From NCBI GenBank assembly GCA_031270825.1, contig JAISXH010000049.1, forward strand, positions 37,521 to 101,520: DNA of 64,000 nucleotides. The letters run 5' to 3'. Positions within the stretch are counted from its first letter, which is position 1. The number at the start of each line of letters is the position of its first letter. The notes below the pieces were generated by a model. That model ran no database searches. It was not told where the DNA came from and worked only from the letters and a program-made list of their open reading frames with translations. The position numbers and the translations under genes were made by a program. Below are positions 18,042 through 25,789 of this stretch, piece by piece. The stretch comes from Bifidobacteriaceae bacterium. GTDB taxonomy: Bacteria; Actinomycetota; Actinomycetes; Actinomycetales; WQXJ01.

Positions 18042-20099
18042 ATGAGCCGGCCGCCGTTCCTGCCGGACATTCCCTTGGGGAACATTGTCTGGGGTCTGGA
18101 ACTGCCGCTGGCGGCGCTGAATGGCTGGGCTTTGACCGTCTTGGCGGTGGCCTGGTCGCATGGCCCGCGGCCCTTGGTGGTCGTCATGGCGGCGGTCGCC
18201 TGTGCCGGGGCCGGCGCGCTCGGGGCCAGACGCGCCCGCACCGAGCGTGCCCCGTTGGTCGGCAACTACGTCTTGAGCCGGTTGGCGGCGCTATGCGCGG
18301 TCTTCAGCCTGTCGCTGCCCGCCGCCGCCTGGAATCGCGTCGCCGCGGTCGCCGCGGCGGCCGGCTGTTTGATGGCCGAGCCGATCGCTCGCGCCTTCAC
18401 CGCCCAGGCTTTCCCCTATGCCGCGGCTTTTCCGGGCGTCAAGATCAGGACGGTTCACGCCCCCACGGCCATCATCTTCTGGGCCAACTTGGCGGCGGTA
18501 TTCCTGTTGGTGGTCGCCGGTGATTTGTGGCCGACGGCCGGGCTGGTGGTGGCGGTGGCCGTCGCGCTGACGAACACTGTGGTGATGGCCGATGTCGCCC
18601 GGTTCGCGATCGGGCGACTGCGGTTCAACTCGCGGCTGCCCCTGCTTTGGGAGGCCATGCAGCCGACCTTCGCCGTCCATTGGCAGGCCACGCGGGGCTC
18701 CATCCACCAGCTGACCATGTGGATGGACTATCTGAAACAACTCGGCCGGCCGTTCTTCGTCATCACCCGGACCCGTGAGAACTTCATCGAGGTCACCGAG
18801 ACGTTCGACGTGCCGGTGTTGCACCGCGTCGGCCTAGACGCGGTCGAAGAGGCGCTCAGCCCTTCGCTCAAGACCGTCTTTTACGTCAACACCGCGATCT
18901 TGAACGACCACATGCTGCGCTACCCGCACCTCAACCACATTCAGCTCAACCATGGCGATTCCGACAAGATCGCCAGCTACTCACCGGTTTTCAGGGCCTA
19001 CGACAAAGACTTCGTGGCTGGTCAAGCGGCCATAGACCGCTTCGCCGCCGCTGGGCTGGCGACCGCTTCGGACTTCTTTGTGATAGTCGGGCGCCCGCAG
19101 GTGGCCGGGGTGGCCCCGAGCAGCGGGCCTGTTCGCGACCTGGCCTCGCCAGTGGCCTTGTACGCGCCGACTTGGACCGGAAACACCAAGGACTCCGACT
19201 ACACCTCGCTGCGCCGTGGCCCGGAGATAGTCCAAGCGCTGCTCGATCGCGGCTGCACAGTCATTTTCCGTCCCCACCCGTATTGGGCGAAGAACTACGC
19301 CACCCAGGCCGGCCGCGCCGCCGTGGTGGCGCTGCTGAACCGGGATGCCGCTGTGTCAGACCGCCGTCATGTCTTCGGCCCGGCGGCGGAGACAGACTGG
19401 TCGATCATCGATTGTTTCAACCATTCAGACCTGATGATTTCTGACGTCTCCTCAGTCGTGAATGATTACCTCTACTCCGAGAAGCCTTTCATCATGATGG
19501 CGGTGACGGCCGAGCCAGACGATTTCGCCACTGAATTCCCGGTGGCGCGCGGCGCCTACGTGGTGGACTACGCGACGCTGAGTCATTCCCCCACCACGGC
19601 GGGGGATGTGCAAGTCCGTGAGCTCCAGCACCGACGCGACGCAGATTTCCCCACCACGGCGGGGGATGTGGCCGCAGTGGGGAATCCTGGGCAGGCCCTA
19701 GTCGCGCGTGGTGGCGCCGGTCCTAATCGGGTTGCCGTGCCTACCGCCATGCCTGTTGCGTCCGCTGGCGTGCCTACCGCCGTGCCTGGCGCCGCGTCCG
19801 CTGGCGCGCCCGCCACCGCGCCCGCTGCCGCGTCCGATGGCGCGCGGGCTGGCGTGCCCGCCGCCGCGCCGACGGCCGCGATCCGGTCGGCGCCCAGGCT
19901 TGATGCCGGGGCCGATGACCTCGGCGGCGCGACCGGAGCTTCTCCACGAACCCAGACTCTGGCGGCGGCGCTAGAGGCGATTTGGGGTGACGATCCGCTG
20001 GCGCCAGTCCGGCGTGAGCTGAAGACCTATTGCTTGGGGGACATCCCCCGCGCCGAATACGCCGGGCGTTTCGTCGAGGAGGCGGCGAAATATGTCTAA
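18042..20099 (+). CDS. CDP-glycerol:polyol-phosphate glycerophosphotransferase-like protein with membrane domain
   Basis: 685-aa protein. Residues 1-200 hold five or six hydrophobic segments; the rest matches the TagF/CDP-glycerol glycerophosphotransferase pattern: HIQLNHGDSDKIASYSPVFR, FVAGQAAIDRFAAAGL, VALYAPTWTGN, VIFRPHPYW and DLMISDVSSVVNDYLYSEKP. These enzymes polymerise glycerol or ribitol phosphate onto wall teichoic-type polymers at the membrane. Between about residues 515 and 640 an Ala/Pro-rich insertion interrupts the C-terminal end; it includes two copies of a palindromic repeat (19586-19670). The 3' end overlaps the paralogous next gene by 8 bp. Confidence 0.85.
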   Translation: MSRPPFLPDIPLGNIVWGLELPLAALNGWALTVLAVAWSHGPRPLVVVMAAVACAGAGALGARRARTERAPLVGNYVLSRLAALCAVFSLSLPAAAWNRVAAVAAAAGCLMAEPIARAFTAQAFPYAAAFPGVKIRTVHAPTAIIFWANLAAVFLLVVAGDLWPTAGLVVAVAVALTNTVVMADVARFAIGRLRFNSRLPLLWEAMQPTFAVHWQATRGSIHQLTMWMDYLKQLGRPFFVITRTRENFIEVTETFDVPVLHRVGLDAVEEALSPSLKTVFYVNTAILNDHMLRYPHLNHIQLNHGDSDKIASYSPVFRAYDKDFVAGQAAIDRFAAAGLATASDFFVIVGRPQVAGVAPSSGPVRDLASPVALYAPTWTGNTKDSDYTSLRRGPEIVQALLDRGCTVIFRPHPYWAKNYATQAGRAAVVALLNRDAAVSDRRHVFGPAAETDWSIIDCFNHSDLMISDVSSVVNDYLYSEKPFIMMAVTAEPDDFATEFPVARGAYVVDYATLSHSPTTAGDVQVRELQHRRDADFPTTAGDVAAVGNPGQALVARGGAGPNRVAVPTAMPVASAGVPTAVPGAASAGAPATAPAAASDGARAGVPAAAPTAAIRSAPRLDAGADDLGGATGASPRTQTLAAALEAIWGDDPLAPVRRELKTYCLGDIPRAEYAGRFVEEAAKYV
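19586..19670 (+). repeat. Two CRISPR-like palindromic units in frame within a coding sequence
   Basis: CCCCACCACGGCGGGGGATG occurs twice, the copies exactly 60 bp apart (19586-19610 and 19647-19670), separated by about 36 unrelated bases. The unit (T/A-rich edge, C4-5, G5, GATG) resembles type I-E CRISPR repeats, and so does the period. It is read in frame as PTTAGDV twice. No cas gene is present in the window. Confidence 0.6.
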
Positions 20100-21585
20100 G
20101 GGGAAGACCGGCCTGGCCGCCCTGAGGCCCCGCGTGATCGCAGCCCGCGGGTTCAAGCTGGCGATCAAAATGGTTCGGGCCTCGGGGCTGTTGCCGAAGG
20201 CCATCCCTGACGGGCGCGGCGACGAACGCGCGCTGCTCCTGTGTCCGCCGCAAGCCGAGGTGATTGTCTATTTCGCCGACACCGTGAGCGGGCTGTATCA
20301 ACTGCGGCCATGGTACCGAGCGTTGCGCGCGCTGCACCGAGTTCACCGCCTGGTCATAATCGGGACCGATTCGCGAGCGATAAAGATGATCCGGACGGAA
20401 TCGCACTTGCCTGCCTTCACCATTTCCCACTATTCATCGATCGATGTGATTCTGGCGAAGAGCCCAGTCAAGCTGGTTCTATATGTAAACCACAACGCCG
20501 CCAATTTCTCGATGCTGGCATTCCCGCAGTTGGTGCACGTCTCCATTATGCACGGCGACTCAGATAAAGTCGTGTCGGTGTCGGGGCAAACCAAGGCCTA
20601 TGATTTCACTTTCGTGGCCGGTCAGGCCGCGATCGACCGGTTGGCGGCCAATTTGCCTCTATTCGACGCGGCCGCCCGCTGTGTCGTTATCGGGCGCCCG
20701 CAGGTGGAACTCAGCGCCGAAGGTGACGCCTTGGGCACGGCGAAGGCGGAAGGCGCCATCAGCCCGGCGCCGGACCGGGACGCCCAGCGGCAACGCCCAA
20801 CCGTCCTGTACGCGCCGACCTGGGAGGGCGGGACGGAATCCGCCGCCTATTCGTCGCTGGAGGCTTACGGACACCAGATCGTGGCCGGCCTGCTGGCGGA
20901 CGGCCGCTTTCGACTGGTCTACCGGCCGCACCCCCTGACCGGAAGCCGGCTCCCGTCCTTCGCGCAGGCAGATTCCGCCTTGCGCCAGCTGGTGCTGGCG
21001 GCGGCCAGACGTGACCCGTCCGGCGGGCATGAGGTGTCCCTCGGCGGCGACGCAGGAGCCGACCTGGGCCGGGCCGACTTGCTCATCTCGGATGTGTCTT
21101 CACTGGCCATCGACTTCCTGGTGACCGGGCGGCCGCTGGCGGTGACGGCCCTGGCCGGCCCTGACGTGGTGGTGGCGCCGACGGCGCTGTTGGCGCTGAC
21201 CCCCCGATTGGGCCCACCAGAGGCGGAACGGATAGGCGGCTTCGTTTCCGAATTGCTTGAGAACGATTCCAGTCGCGCTGACCGGGCGGCGATGGCCGAG
21301 TATTACCTTGGCGACACCCGGCCGGGCGCGGCGATGCGCCGGTTCATCGAGGCCTGCTCTGAAATGATCGCCCTGGCGGACTCGAACCAGGCCAAACGGG
21401 CGGCATCGGCCGGCGCCCCGGCGGCCTCGGCGCCACCGGCTCCAGCGGTTCCGCCGGCTCCGCCGGCACCACCGGTACCACCGACACCACCAGCACCGAC
21501 GCCACCAGTTCCACCGGCGCCACCGGTGGCGACGGTACCACCGACGGCACCGACGGCACCGACGCCTGGGAGCAGCGGCGAATGA
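20092..21585 (+). CDS. CDP-glycerol glycerophosphotransferase-like protein, second paralogue
   Basis: 497-aa protein sharing the landmarks of the preceding gene: VHVSIMHGDSDKVVSVSGQT, FVAGQAAIDRLAANLPL, TVLYAPTWEGG, RLVYRPHPLTG and DLLISDVSSLAIDFLVTGRP. It lacks the membrane domain of its neighbour and probably works on the cytoplasmic face in the same polymer pathway. The last 65 residues are a Pro/Ala/Thr-rich tail encoded by CACCGG-type codon repeats. Its start lies inside the end of the upstream gene (8-bp overlap), so both are likely co-translated. Acceptor and donor substrates are inferred from family only. Confidence 0.85.
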   Translation: MSKGKTGLAALRPRVIAARGFKLAIKMVRASGLLPKAIPDGRGDERALLLCPPQAEVIVYFADTVSGLYQLRPWYRALRALHRVHRLVIIGTDSRAIKMIRTESHLPAFTISHYSSIDVILAKSPVKLVLYVNHNAANFSMLAFPQLVHVSIMHGDSDKVVSVSGQTKAYDFTFVAGQAAIDRLAANLPLFDAAARCVVIGRPQVELSAEGDALGTAKAEGAISPAPDRDAQRQRPTVLYAPTWEGGTESAAYSSLEAYGHQIVAGLLADGRFRLVYRPHPLTGSRLPSFAQADSALRQLVLAAARRDPSGGHEVSLGGDAGADLGRADLLISDVSSLAIDFLVTGRPLAVTALAGPDVVVAPTALLALTPRLGPPEAERIGGFVSELLENDSSRADRAAMAEYYLGDTRPGAAMRRFIEACSEMIALADSNQAKRAASAGAPAASAPPAPAVPPAPPAPPVPPTPPAPTPPVPPAPPVATVPPTAPTAPTPGSSGE

Positions 21586-21642
21586 TTCCCTTCCTGTGGT
21601 CAAACCAACCCTGCCGGGCTCGCTGGGACTGGTGTGACGCCC

Positions 21643-21770
21643 CTAGGAGCGTGGTGAACAACCACGCTCCGACCGTGTTGACGCCGGGCAGCGGAGCGCT
21701 GACCAGCGGAAACGCGGAAGGCAAACGCTGCTTCGGCCTAGGAAACCGGTTTGTTCACCGGTTTCCTAGG
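21643..21770 (+). repeat. Structured dispersed element, full copy A
   Basis: 128-bp noncoding unit. It opens with an exact 10-bp hairpin (GGAGCGTGGT, loop GAACA, 21646-21670) and closes with an exact 14-bp hairpin (CCTAGGAAACCGGT, loop TTGTTC, 21737-21770). Two smaller stems lie between them. Copies B (60497-60622) and C (32920-33045) are inverted relative to this one and D (25533) is a fragment. It fills most of the gap between a transferase gene and a glycosyltransferase gene. Confidence 0.9.
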
Positions 21771-21802
21771 TGGCCTGAACGGCATCGGCGGCGGTGGGCG
21801 CT

Positions 21803-22750
21803 ATGAAGATCGTCGCGGTGGTGGTCGCCTACAACCGGCGTGACCTGCTGGTCGGAGCCCTTGACGCGCTGGCGGCTCAGACCCGGCCGGTGGACGCTGT
21901 GCTGGTGGTGGACAACGCTTCAACCGACGGCTCGGCGCAGGTCGCGGCCAGCCATCCGGTGGTCACCGAGGTCTTGGCGCTGACGCGCAACAGCGGCGGG
22001 GCGGGCGGATTTTGCGCCGGCTTGGCGCACGCCCTGATGCGGCTGGCGCCGGACGCGATCTGGTTGATGGACGATGACACGGCGCCAACCCCGACGGCGC
22101 TTGCGGAACTGGAGAAGGCCTGGCTGGCTTATCCGGGAAAGCTGGTGCTGGCCAGTTCCCGAGTGGTCTGGACCGATGGGCGCGATCATCCCATGAACAC
22201 CCAGCGACAACGGCTCTGCCAGTCGCGCCGGCGCCGCCACCAGGCCCGGCTGGCCGGTGGTGTTCCAATCCGGACCGGCTCGTTCGTTTCTATGCTGGTC
22301 GACGCCCACAACGCCTGGCGACATCGGCTGCCGATGGCCGATTACTTCATCTGGAATGACGACTTCGAATACTCGGCCCGCCTGTTGCGCCACGGCTGCG
22401 GCATTGCCGTGCCGGCCTCGGTGGCGGTGCATCGGACCAAGGAGTTCGCCTCTGGGTTGCGGTCCCCCGGAGACCGCTTCTACTACGAGGTGCGCAACAA
22501 GCTCTGGGCGTTCTGGAAGTCGCCCGCCTTCGGCCTGGCTGAGGGCGCCGTCTACTTCGCCTACACCGCCCTGGGCTGGTTCGGCGCGGTCGCGCGCTCA
22601 GCAGAAAGGGGACGCCTGGTGCGGGCCGGTTTGCGCGGCCTGAGGGACGGGCTCAGCCGGCGCCCTCGTGCCAATGCCGAGGTCATGGCCGGCCAGGGAC
22701 GCCTGACAGCTGAGATCGCCGCCGTCGACGGGCGGGTGGTTCGGGGATGA
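21803..22750 (+). CDS. GT2 glycosyltransferase, GlfT (galactofuranosyltransferase)-like
   Basis: 315-aa cytoplasmic GT-A fold enzyme. The N-terminal VAVVVAYNRRDLLVGALDAL and QTRPVDAVLVVDNASTDGS are the GT2 nucleotide-sugar fold; AIWLMDDDTAPTPTALAELE supplies the DxD metal motif as DDD, and ADYFIWNDDFEYSARLLRHG the later acidic motif. This pattern (DDDT plus WNDD.E) resembles actinobacterial galactofuranosyl and rhamnosyl transferases of the cell wall. I chose the ATG at 21803, directly before the strand MKIVAVVVAYN. It overlaps the next GT2 gene by four bases (ATGA). Confidence 0.85.
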   Translation: MKIVAVVVAYNRRDLLVGALDALAAQTRPVDAVLVVDNASTDGSAQVAASHPVVTEVLALTRNSGGAGGFCAGLAHALMRLAPDAIWLMDDDTAPTPTALAELEKAWLAYPGKLVLASSRVVWTDGRDHPMNTQRQRLCQSRRRRHQARLAGGVPIRTGSFVSMLVDAHNAWRHRLPMADYFIWNDDFEYSARLLRHGCGIAVPASVAVHRTKEFASGLRSPGDRFYYEVRNKLWAFWKSPAFGLAEGAVYFAYTALGWFGAVARSAERGRLVRAGLRGLRDGLSRRPRANAEVMAGQGRLTAEIAAVDGRVVRG

Positions 22751-23634
22751 CCGCCGCCGGATTCGCGGTCCTCATGCCCGTGTACTGGAGGGACAAAGCC
22801 GATCAGGTCGAGGCCGCTTTTCGTTCCGTGACAGATGGCCAGGAACTGCCGCCGGCCCAGATCGTCGTGGTCCGCGACGGACCGGTGGGGCCGGCGCTGA
22901 CGGACGTTCTGGTCGCGGTGGCGCGCCGCCCCGATGTGACCTTGGTGACGCTGCCGGCCAATCGGGGCCTGGCGCAGGCGTTGAACGCCGGTCTGGCCGA
23001 ATGCCATTTCGACGTCGTCGCACGTCAGGACGCCGACGACATCTCGACCCCAGACCGTTTTCGCCGTCAGGCGCCCCTGGTCGAATCCGGCCAGTTCGAC
23101 CTGCTGGGCAGCGCGATGAGAGAGTTTTCCGCCGGTCCCGCCAGCTCCGCCGATTCCGCCCCGGCGGGGGCTGGCGATAGGGCCGCCGATGCCGCCCACT
23201 CCGTTAGGTTCGGCCGCATTCGTTCGTACCCGCTCACCGCCGAGGAGATTTGGCGAACGGCGAAGCTGATGAACCCGCTGGCGCATCCAACGGTGGTGAC
23301 CCGGCGCTCGTTGGTGGAGGCCGTGGGCGGCTACCGCGATCTGTTTCACCTGGAAGACTACGACCTCTGGGTGCGCCTGGGACAAGCGGGGGCCAAGGCC
23401 GGAAACCTGCCGGAGCCGTTAGTTGACTACCGGATATCGCCCGGGAGCAGCCGCCGCCGCGGTGGCTGTGGAACACTGCGGGCGGAGATCGCCTTGCAAA
23501 GCGAGTTCCACGCCTCCGGCTTCATCACTCGCGCCGAACAGCTCCGCAACTTGGCGTTGCGTGGTGGCCTGGAATTGGCCCCTCCGGCGCTCCTGGCCCG
23601 AGTTCTGGACCGGACCTGGCGTCAACGGCCCTGA
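22747..23634 (+). CDS. GT2 family glycosyltransferase
   Basis: 295-aa GT-A enzyme. Visible motifs: FAVLMPVYWRDKADQVEAAF, QIVVVRDGPVGPALTDVL, LPANRGLAQALNAGLAECHF, and the DxD motif in ARQDADDISTPDRFRRQ. The closing acidic region is FHLEDYDLWVRLGQAGAKAG. It resembles transferases that add a sugar to a polyprenyl- or polymer-linked acceptor. Coupled by ATGA to the GlfT-like gene, it closes the envelope-polymer block. A short Ala/Pro-rich insertion (about residues 125-150) interrupts the domain. Confidence 0.87.
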   Translation: MTAAGFAVLMPVYWRDKADQVEAAFRSVTDGQELPPAQIVVVRDGPVGPALTDVLVAVARRPDVTLVTLPANRGLAQALNAGLAECHFDVVARQDADDISTPDRFRRQAPLVESGQFDLLGSAMREFSAGPASSADSAPAGAGDRAADAAHSVRFGRIRSYPLTAEEIWRTAKLMNPLAHPTVVTRRSLVEAVGGYRDLFHLEDYDLWVRLGQAGAKAGNLPEPLVDYRISPGSSRRRGGCGTLRAEIALQSEFHASGFITRAEQLRNLALRGGLELAPPALLARVLDRTWRQRP

Positions 23635-23714
23635 GGGCCGCGCCCGGCGCGCCCCCTCACCCAAGTTCCGCCGCCTAAGCGACACCGCGAGGCGCCCGAC
23701 CTCGACCACGTCCA

Positions 23715-23744
23715 CACGCAAGGGCCGGTGATTGTGTTGATTCC
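23715..23744 (+). repeat. Dispersed 38-bp hairpin element, copy 3
   Basis: GGTGATTGTGTTGATTCC preceded by CACGCAAGGGCC matches the element found after the receptor gene at 4859. It lies about 80 bp downstream of the last glycosyltransferase. The rest of the 23635-23880 interval shows no gene. Confidence 0.65.
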
Positions 23745-23880
23745 GGCGGGGGACGGCACGCAAGGGGGCGCAGGCCTGCGGTTCCAGGCCAACCAGCCCA
23801 CCACGCCCGCCCTTCTCGCTCGCACGCCGGACCCCGCACCCGCGCAGGGCGCCACCCGGTTAAGTGACGCATTCTCGCCA

Positions 23881-23896
23881 ATGGCGGTGGCGGGGG
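23881..23896. repeat. Direct copy of the tRNA-Ser 3' end
   Basis: ATGGCGGTGGCGGGGG at 23881-23896 is identical to 23962-23977, which covers the CCA end and acceptor/T-arm strand of the tRNA-Ser gene. Such partial tRNA copies can be scars of integration or of local duplication. Confidence 0.55.
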
Positions 23897-23905
23897 AAAA
23901 CACAA

Positions 23906-23940
23906 AACCCGTGAACCCACGTTTCATGGGTCCACGGGTT
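23906..23940 (-). terminator. Rho-independent terminator of tRNA-Ser
   Basis: On the minus strand AACCCGTGGACCCA pairs with TGGGTTCACGGGTT around a 7-base loop and is followed by TTGTGTTTTCC. One pair is G-U in the minus-strand RNA but a mismatch in the plus-strand RNA, which fits transcription from the tRNA gene just upstream. Confidence 0.8.
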
Positions 23941-23962
23941 TGCTATGTCCTGAGACACCACA

Positions 23963-24052
23963 TGGCGGTGGCGGGGGGATTCGAACCCCCGGTGGAGTCA
24001 CCCCCACACACGCTTTCGAGGCGTGCTCCTTAGGCCGCTCGGACACACCACC
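23963..24052 (-). tRNA. tRNA-Ser (anticodon CGA)
   Basis: Reading the minus strand: acceptor GGTGGTG pairs with CGCCACC, D-arm TCC...GGA, anticodon arm CACGC-CTCGAAA-GCGTG with anticodon CGA (reads UCG), a long variable arm as in serine tRNAs, T-arm GGGGG-TTCGAAT-CCCCC, discriminator G and an encoded CCA end. Total 90 bases including CCA. A terminator hairpin follows 22 bases downstream. Confidence 0.96.
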
Positions 24053-24080
24053 GCCGGAAAGGTTACCAGGCCCGGTGGGA

Positions 24081-24554
24081 TCACTGCCGCCGTGAGGCGA
24101 AAAAGCTCTCGAGCAGGGCAGCCGATTCATCAGCCAAAACGCCGCCGATCACCTGCGGGCGGTGGAGCGACGCGCGGTCCCTGGGCAAGTCCCAGACCGA
24201 GCCGCAGGCACCGGCTTTCGGATCCCAGGCCCCGAACACCACCCGTTCCACACGCGCCGCTATCGCCGCACCAGCGCACATCGCGCAGGGTTCCAAGGTG
24301 ACAACCAGGGTGCAGCCGTCCAGTCTCCAGTTCCCCAACGCCGCCGATGCCGCGCGCAACACCACTATCTCAGCGTGCGCGGTGGGGTCGTGGTCGCGTT
24401 CGCGCCGGTTGGCGCCGGCCGCGACCACCGAGCCGTCCGAAGCAAGCACAACGGCGCCGACGGGGACGTCTGCACTGGACCGGGCGGCATCGGCGGCCAA
24501 AGCCAGCGCCTGGCGCATCGGCTGGTGCCAAGGCCCGGCGGCTAAGAACTCCAC
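24081..24554 (-). CDS. tadA: tRNA-specific adenosine deaminase (TadA-like nucleoside deaminase)
   Basis: 157-aa zinc deaminase that converts A34 to inosine in tRNA-Arg(ACG). The catalytic zinc motifs are DPTAHAEIVVLRAA (HAE) and TLEPCAMCAGAAI (PCxxC). The N-terminal helix MRQALALAADAARSSADVPV and the strand GAVVLASDGSVVAAGANRRE are typical. I chose the GTG at 24554, 12 residues before that helix; a longer reading frame would run into the repeat array at 24685. It lies 28 bp from the tRNA-Ser gene, a common arrangement. Start site is the uncertain part; the function is well supported. Confidence 0.9.
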   Translation of the reverse strand: MEFLAAGPWHQPMRQALALAADAARSSADVPVGAVVLASDGSVVAAGANRRERDHDPTAHAEIVVLRAASAALGNWRLDGCTLVVTLEPCAMCAGAAIAARVERVVFGAWDPKAGACGSVWDLPRDRASLHRPQVIGGVLADESAALLESFFASRRQ

Positions 24555-24684
24555 CCAACCATTGTGGCCGCCCAACACCGCGCGTGCCGCTCGGCGCAAG
24601 GAGGTCACTGTTGTGCTGGCGCCGAAGAGGGGACTGCCGCGATCGATGGACGGGCCGCGCGCGAGCGGCGGTCTGCTCCTGGAC

Positions 24685-24800
24685 GGAATCAACACCATCA
24701 CCGTCCCAGTGCTGATTTTGGTCGGGTACGCACAATCACCGTCCGCGTGCTGACTGGGGCGGAATCAACACAATCACCGTCCCCGTGCCTATCTTTGGGG
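24685..24800 (+). repeat. Tandem array of three 38-bp hairpin elements (copies 4-6)
   Basis: ATCACCGTCC starts at 24697, 24735 and 24773, an exact 38-bp period. Each unit has the form GGAATCAACAC-ATCACCGTCC-GTGCTGATTTTGG with arms able to pair. The array lies between divergent tadA and upp, directly upstream of the upp promoter region. Confidence 0.85.
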
Positions 24801-24838
24801 ATCGCCGTTCCCTCGCGCAGGTTGGGTAGGTTGGAGGG

Positions 24839-25474
24839 ATGCAGGTGCACATCGCTGACCATCCTTTGATCGCCCACAAGTTGACCGTGCTGAGGGACAG
24901 GAACACCGACTCGCCGACCTTTCGCGCGCTGGTCGCGGAACTGGTGACGCTGCTCGCATATGAGGCGACCCGCGAGATCGATGTCCGCGAGCATGTGATC
25001 GACACCCCGATCGCGCCCATGGTGGGGGTGCAATTGTCGCGGCCGCGCCCGATCGTGGTGCCGATCTTGCGCGCTGGCCTGGGGATGCTGGACGGCATGT
25101 CCCGCCTGGTGCCGACCGCGGAGGTCGGATTCTTGGGGCTCCAGCGCGACGAAGAGACTTTGCAGGCGATCACCTACGCCAACCGGTTGCCGGATGACTT
25201 GTCCGGACGGCAGTGCTTTGTGCTCGACCCGATGCTCGCCACCGGCGGCACCCTGATCGCGTCGATTGAGTATCTGTTCGACCGGGGCGCGAAGGATGTG
25301 ACCGCGATCTGCATTCTGTGCGCGCCGGAGGGATTGGCGGCGGTCGATGCGGCCCTGGGCGGGCGCGGCGCCGTCAAGATAGTCAGCGCCGCCGTGGACG
25401 AGCGCCTGAACGAAAAGGGCTACATAGTGCCTGGCCTGGGTGACGCCGGCGACCGTCTCTACGGGATTGTCTAG
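24839..25474 (+). CDS. upp: Uracil phosphoribosyltransferase
   Basis: 211-aa salvage enzyme making UMP from uracil and PRPP. The full family pattern is visible: [18 protein letters not shown] at the N-terminus, [20 protein letters not shown], the PRPP-binding loop [20 protein letters not shown] (about 126-145), and the C-terminal [18 protein letters not shown]. Length is the usual 208-211 aa. GGAGG precedes the ATG. Transcribed divergently from tadA. Confidence 0.97.
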   Translation: MQVHIADHPLIAHKLTVLRDRNTDSPTFRALVAELVTLLAYEATREIDVREHVIDTPIAPMVGVQLSRPRPIVVPILRAGLGMLDGMSRLVPTAEVGFLGLQRDEETLQAITYANRLPDDLSGRQCFVLDPMLATGGTLIASIEYLFDRGAKDVTAICILCAPEGLAAVDAALGGRGAVKIVSAAVDERLNEKGYIVPGLGDAGDRLYGIV

Positions 25475-25789
25475 GCGCCGGACCGGCCAGCGTGGAAAAC
25501 AGCCCTCGATCTGGAGCCAGACCTCGATCCAGCTAGGAGCGTGGTGAATAGCCACGCTTCGACCGCGTTGACGATCCGCCGGTCCCGGGCCACCGCGTCG
25601 CCTTGAAGAGGTCGTCTGGTCGCTTCGCGCTAGCGCCGAAAAAGGCCGCTGACAAGCGAGATTGCCTGCGCGATGAGTACTCTTACCCATCGCGGGCGCG
25701 CGCGCGGCGCAGATTTGTGCCATGCTATTCGTGGCGCCGGTTCCTCCCCCCGATGGGCCCGGCGCCATTCTCATGCCCGGAGCGCCGGC
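25475..25789. other. 315-bp gap holding only a repeat fragment
   Basis: Apart from the partial structured element at 25533-25573 nothing recognisable is seen. A plus-strand open frame from 25603 is Arg-rich, runs antisense into the next gene and has no ribosome site, so it is not annotated. Confidence 0.5.
25533..25573 (+). repeat. Structured dispersed element, fragment D
   Basis: CTAGGAGCGTGGTGAATAGC followed by CACGCTTCGACCGCGTTGACG reproduces only the first hairpin and adjoining linker of the element at 21643. The stem keeps pairing through two G-U changes. Confidence 0.8.

Noticed and set aside
19586..19670. A genuine CRISPR array
   Set aside because: Only two units occur, both inside a coding frame, and no cas genes are present in 64 kb; kept only as a CRISPR-like repeat.
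21582..21806. Conserved peptides encoded in the structured repeat (a VVNNHAPTVLT-like string in copies A, B and C)
   Set aside because: The shared translation follows from DNA conservation; in the copies the changes preserve hairpin pairing rather than residues, and no start or ribosome site is consistent.
24162..24545. Plus-strand open frame opposite tadA
   Set aside because: The minus frame carries HAE and PCAMC deaminase motifs; the plus frame shows no motif or start context.
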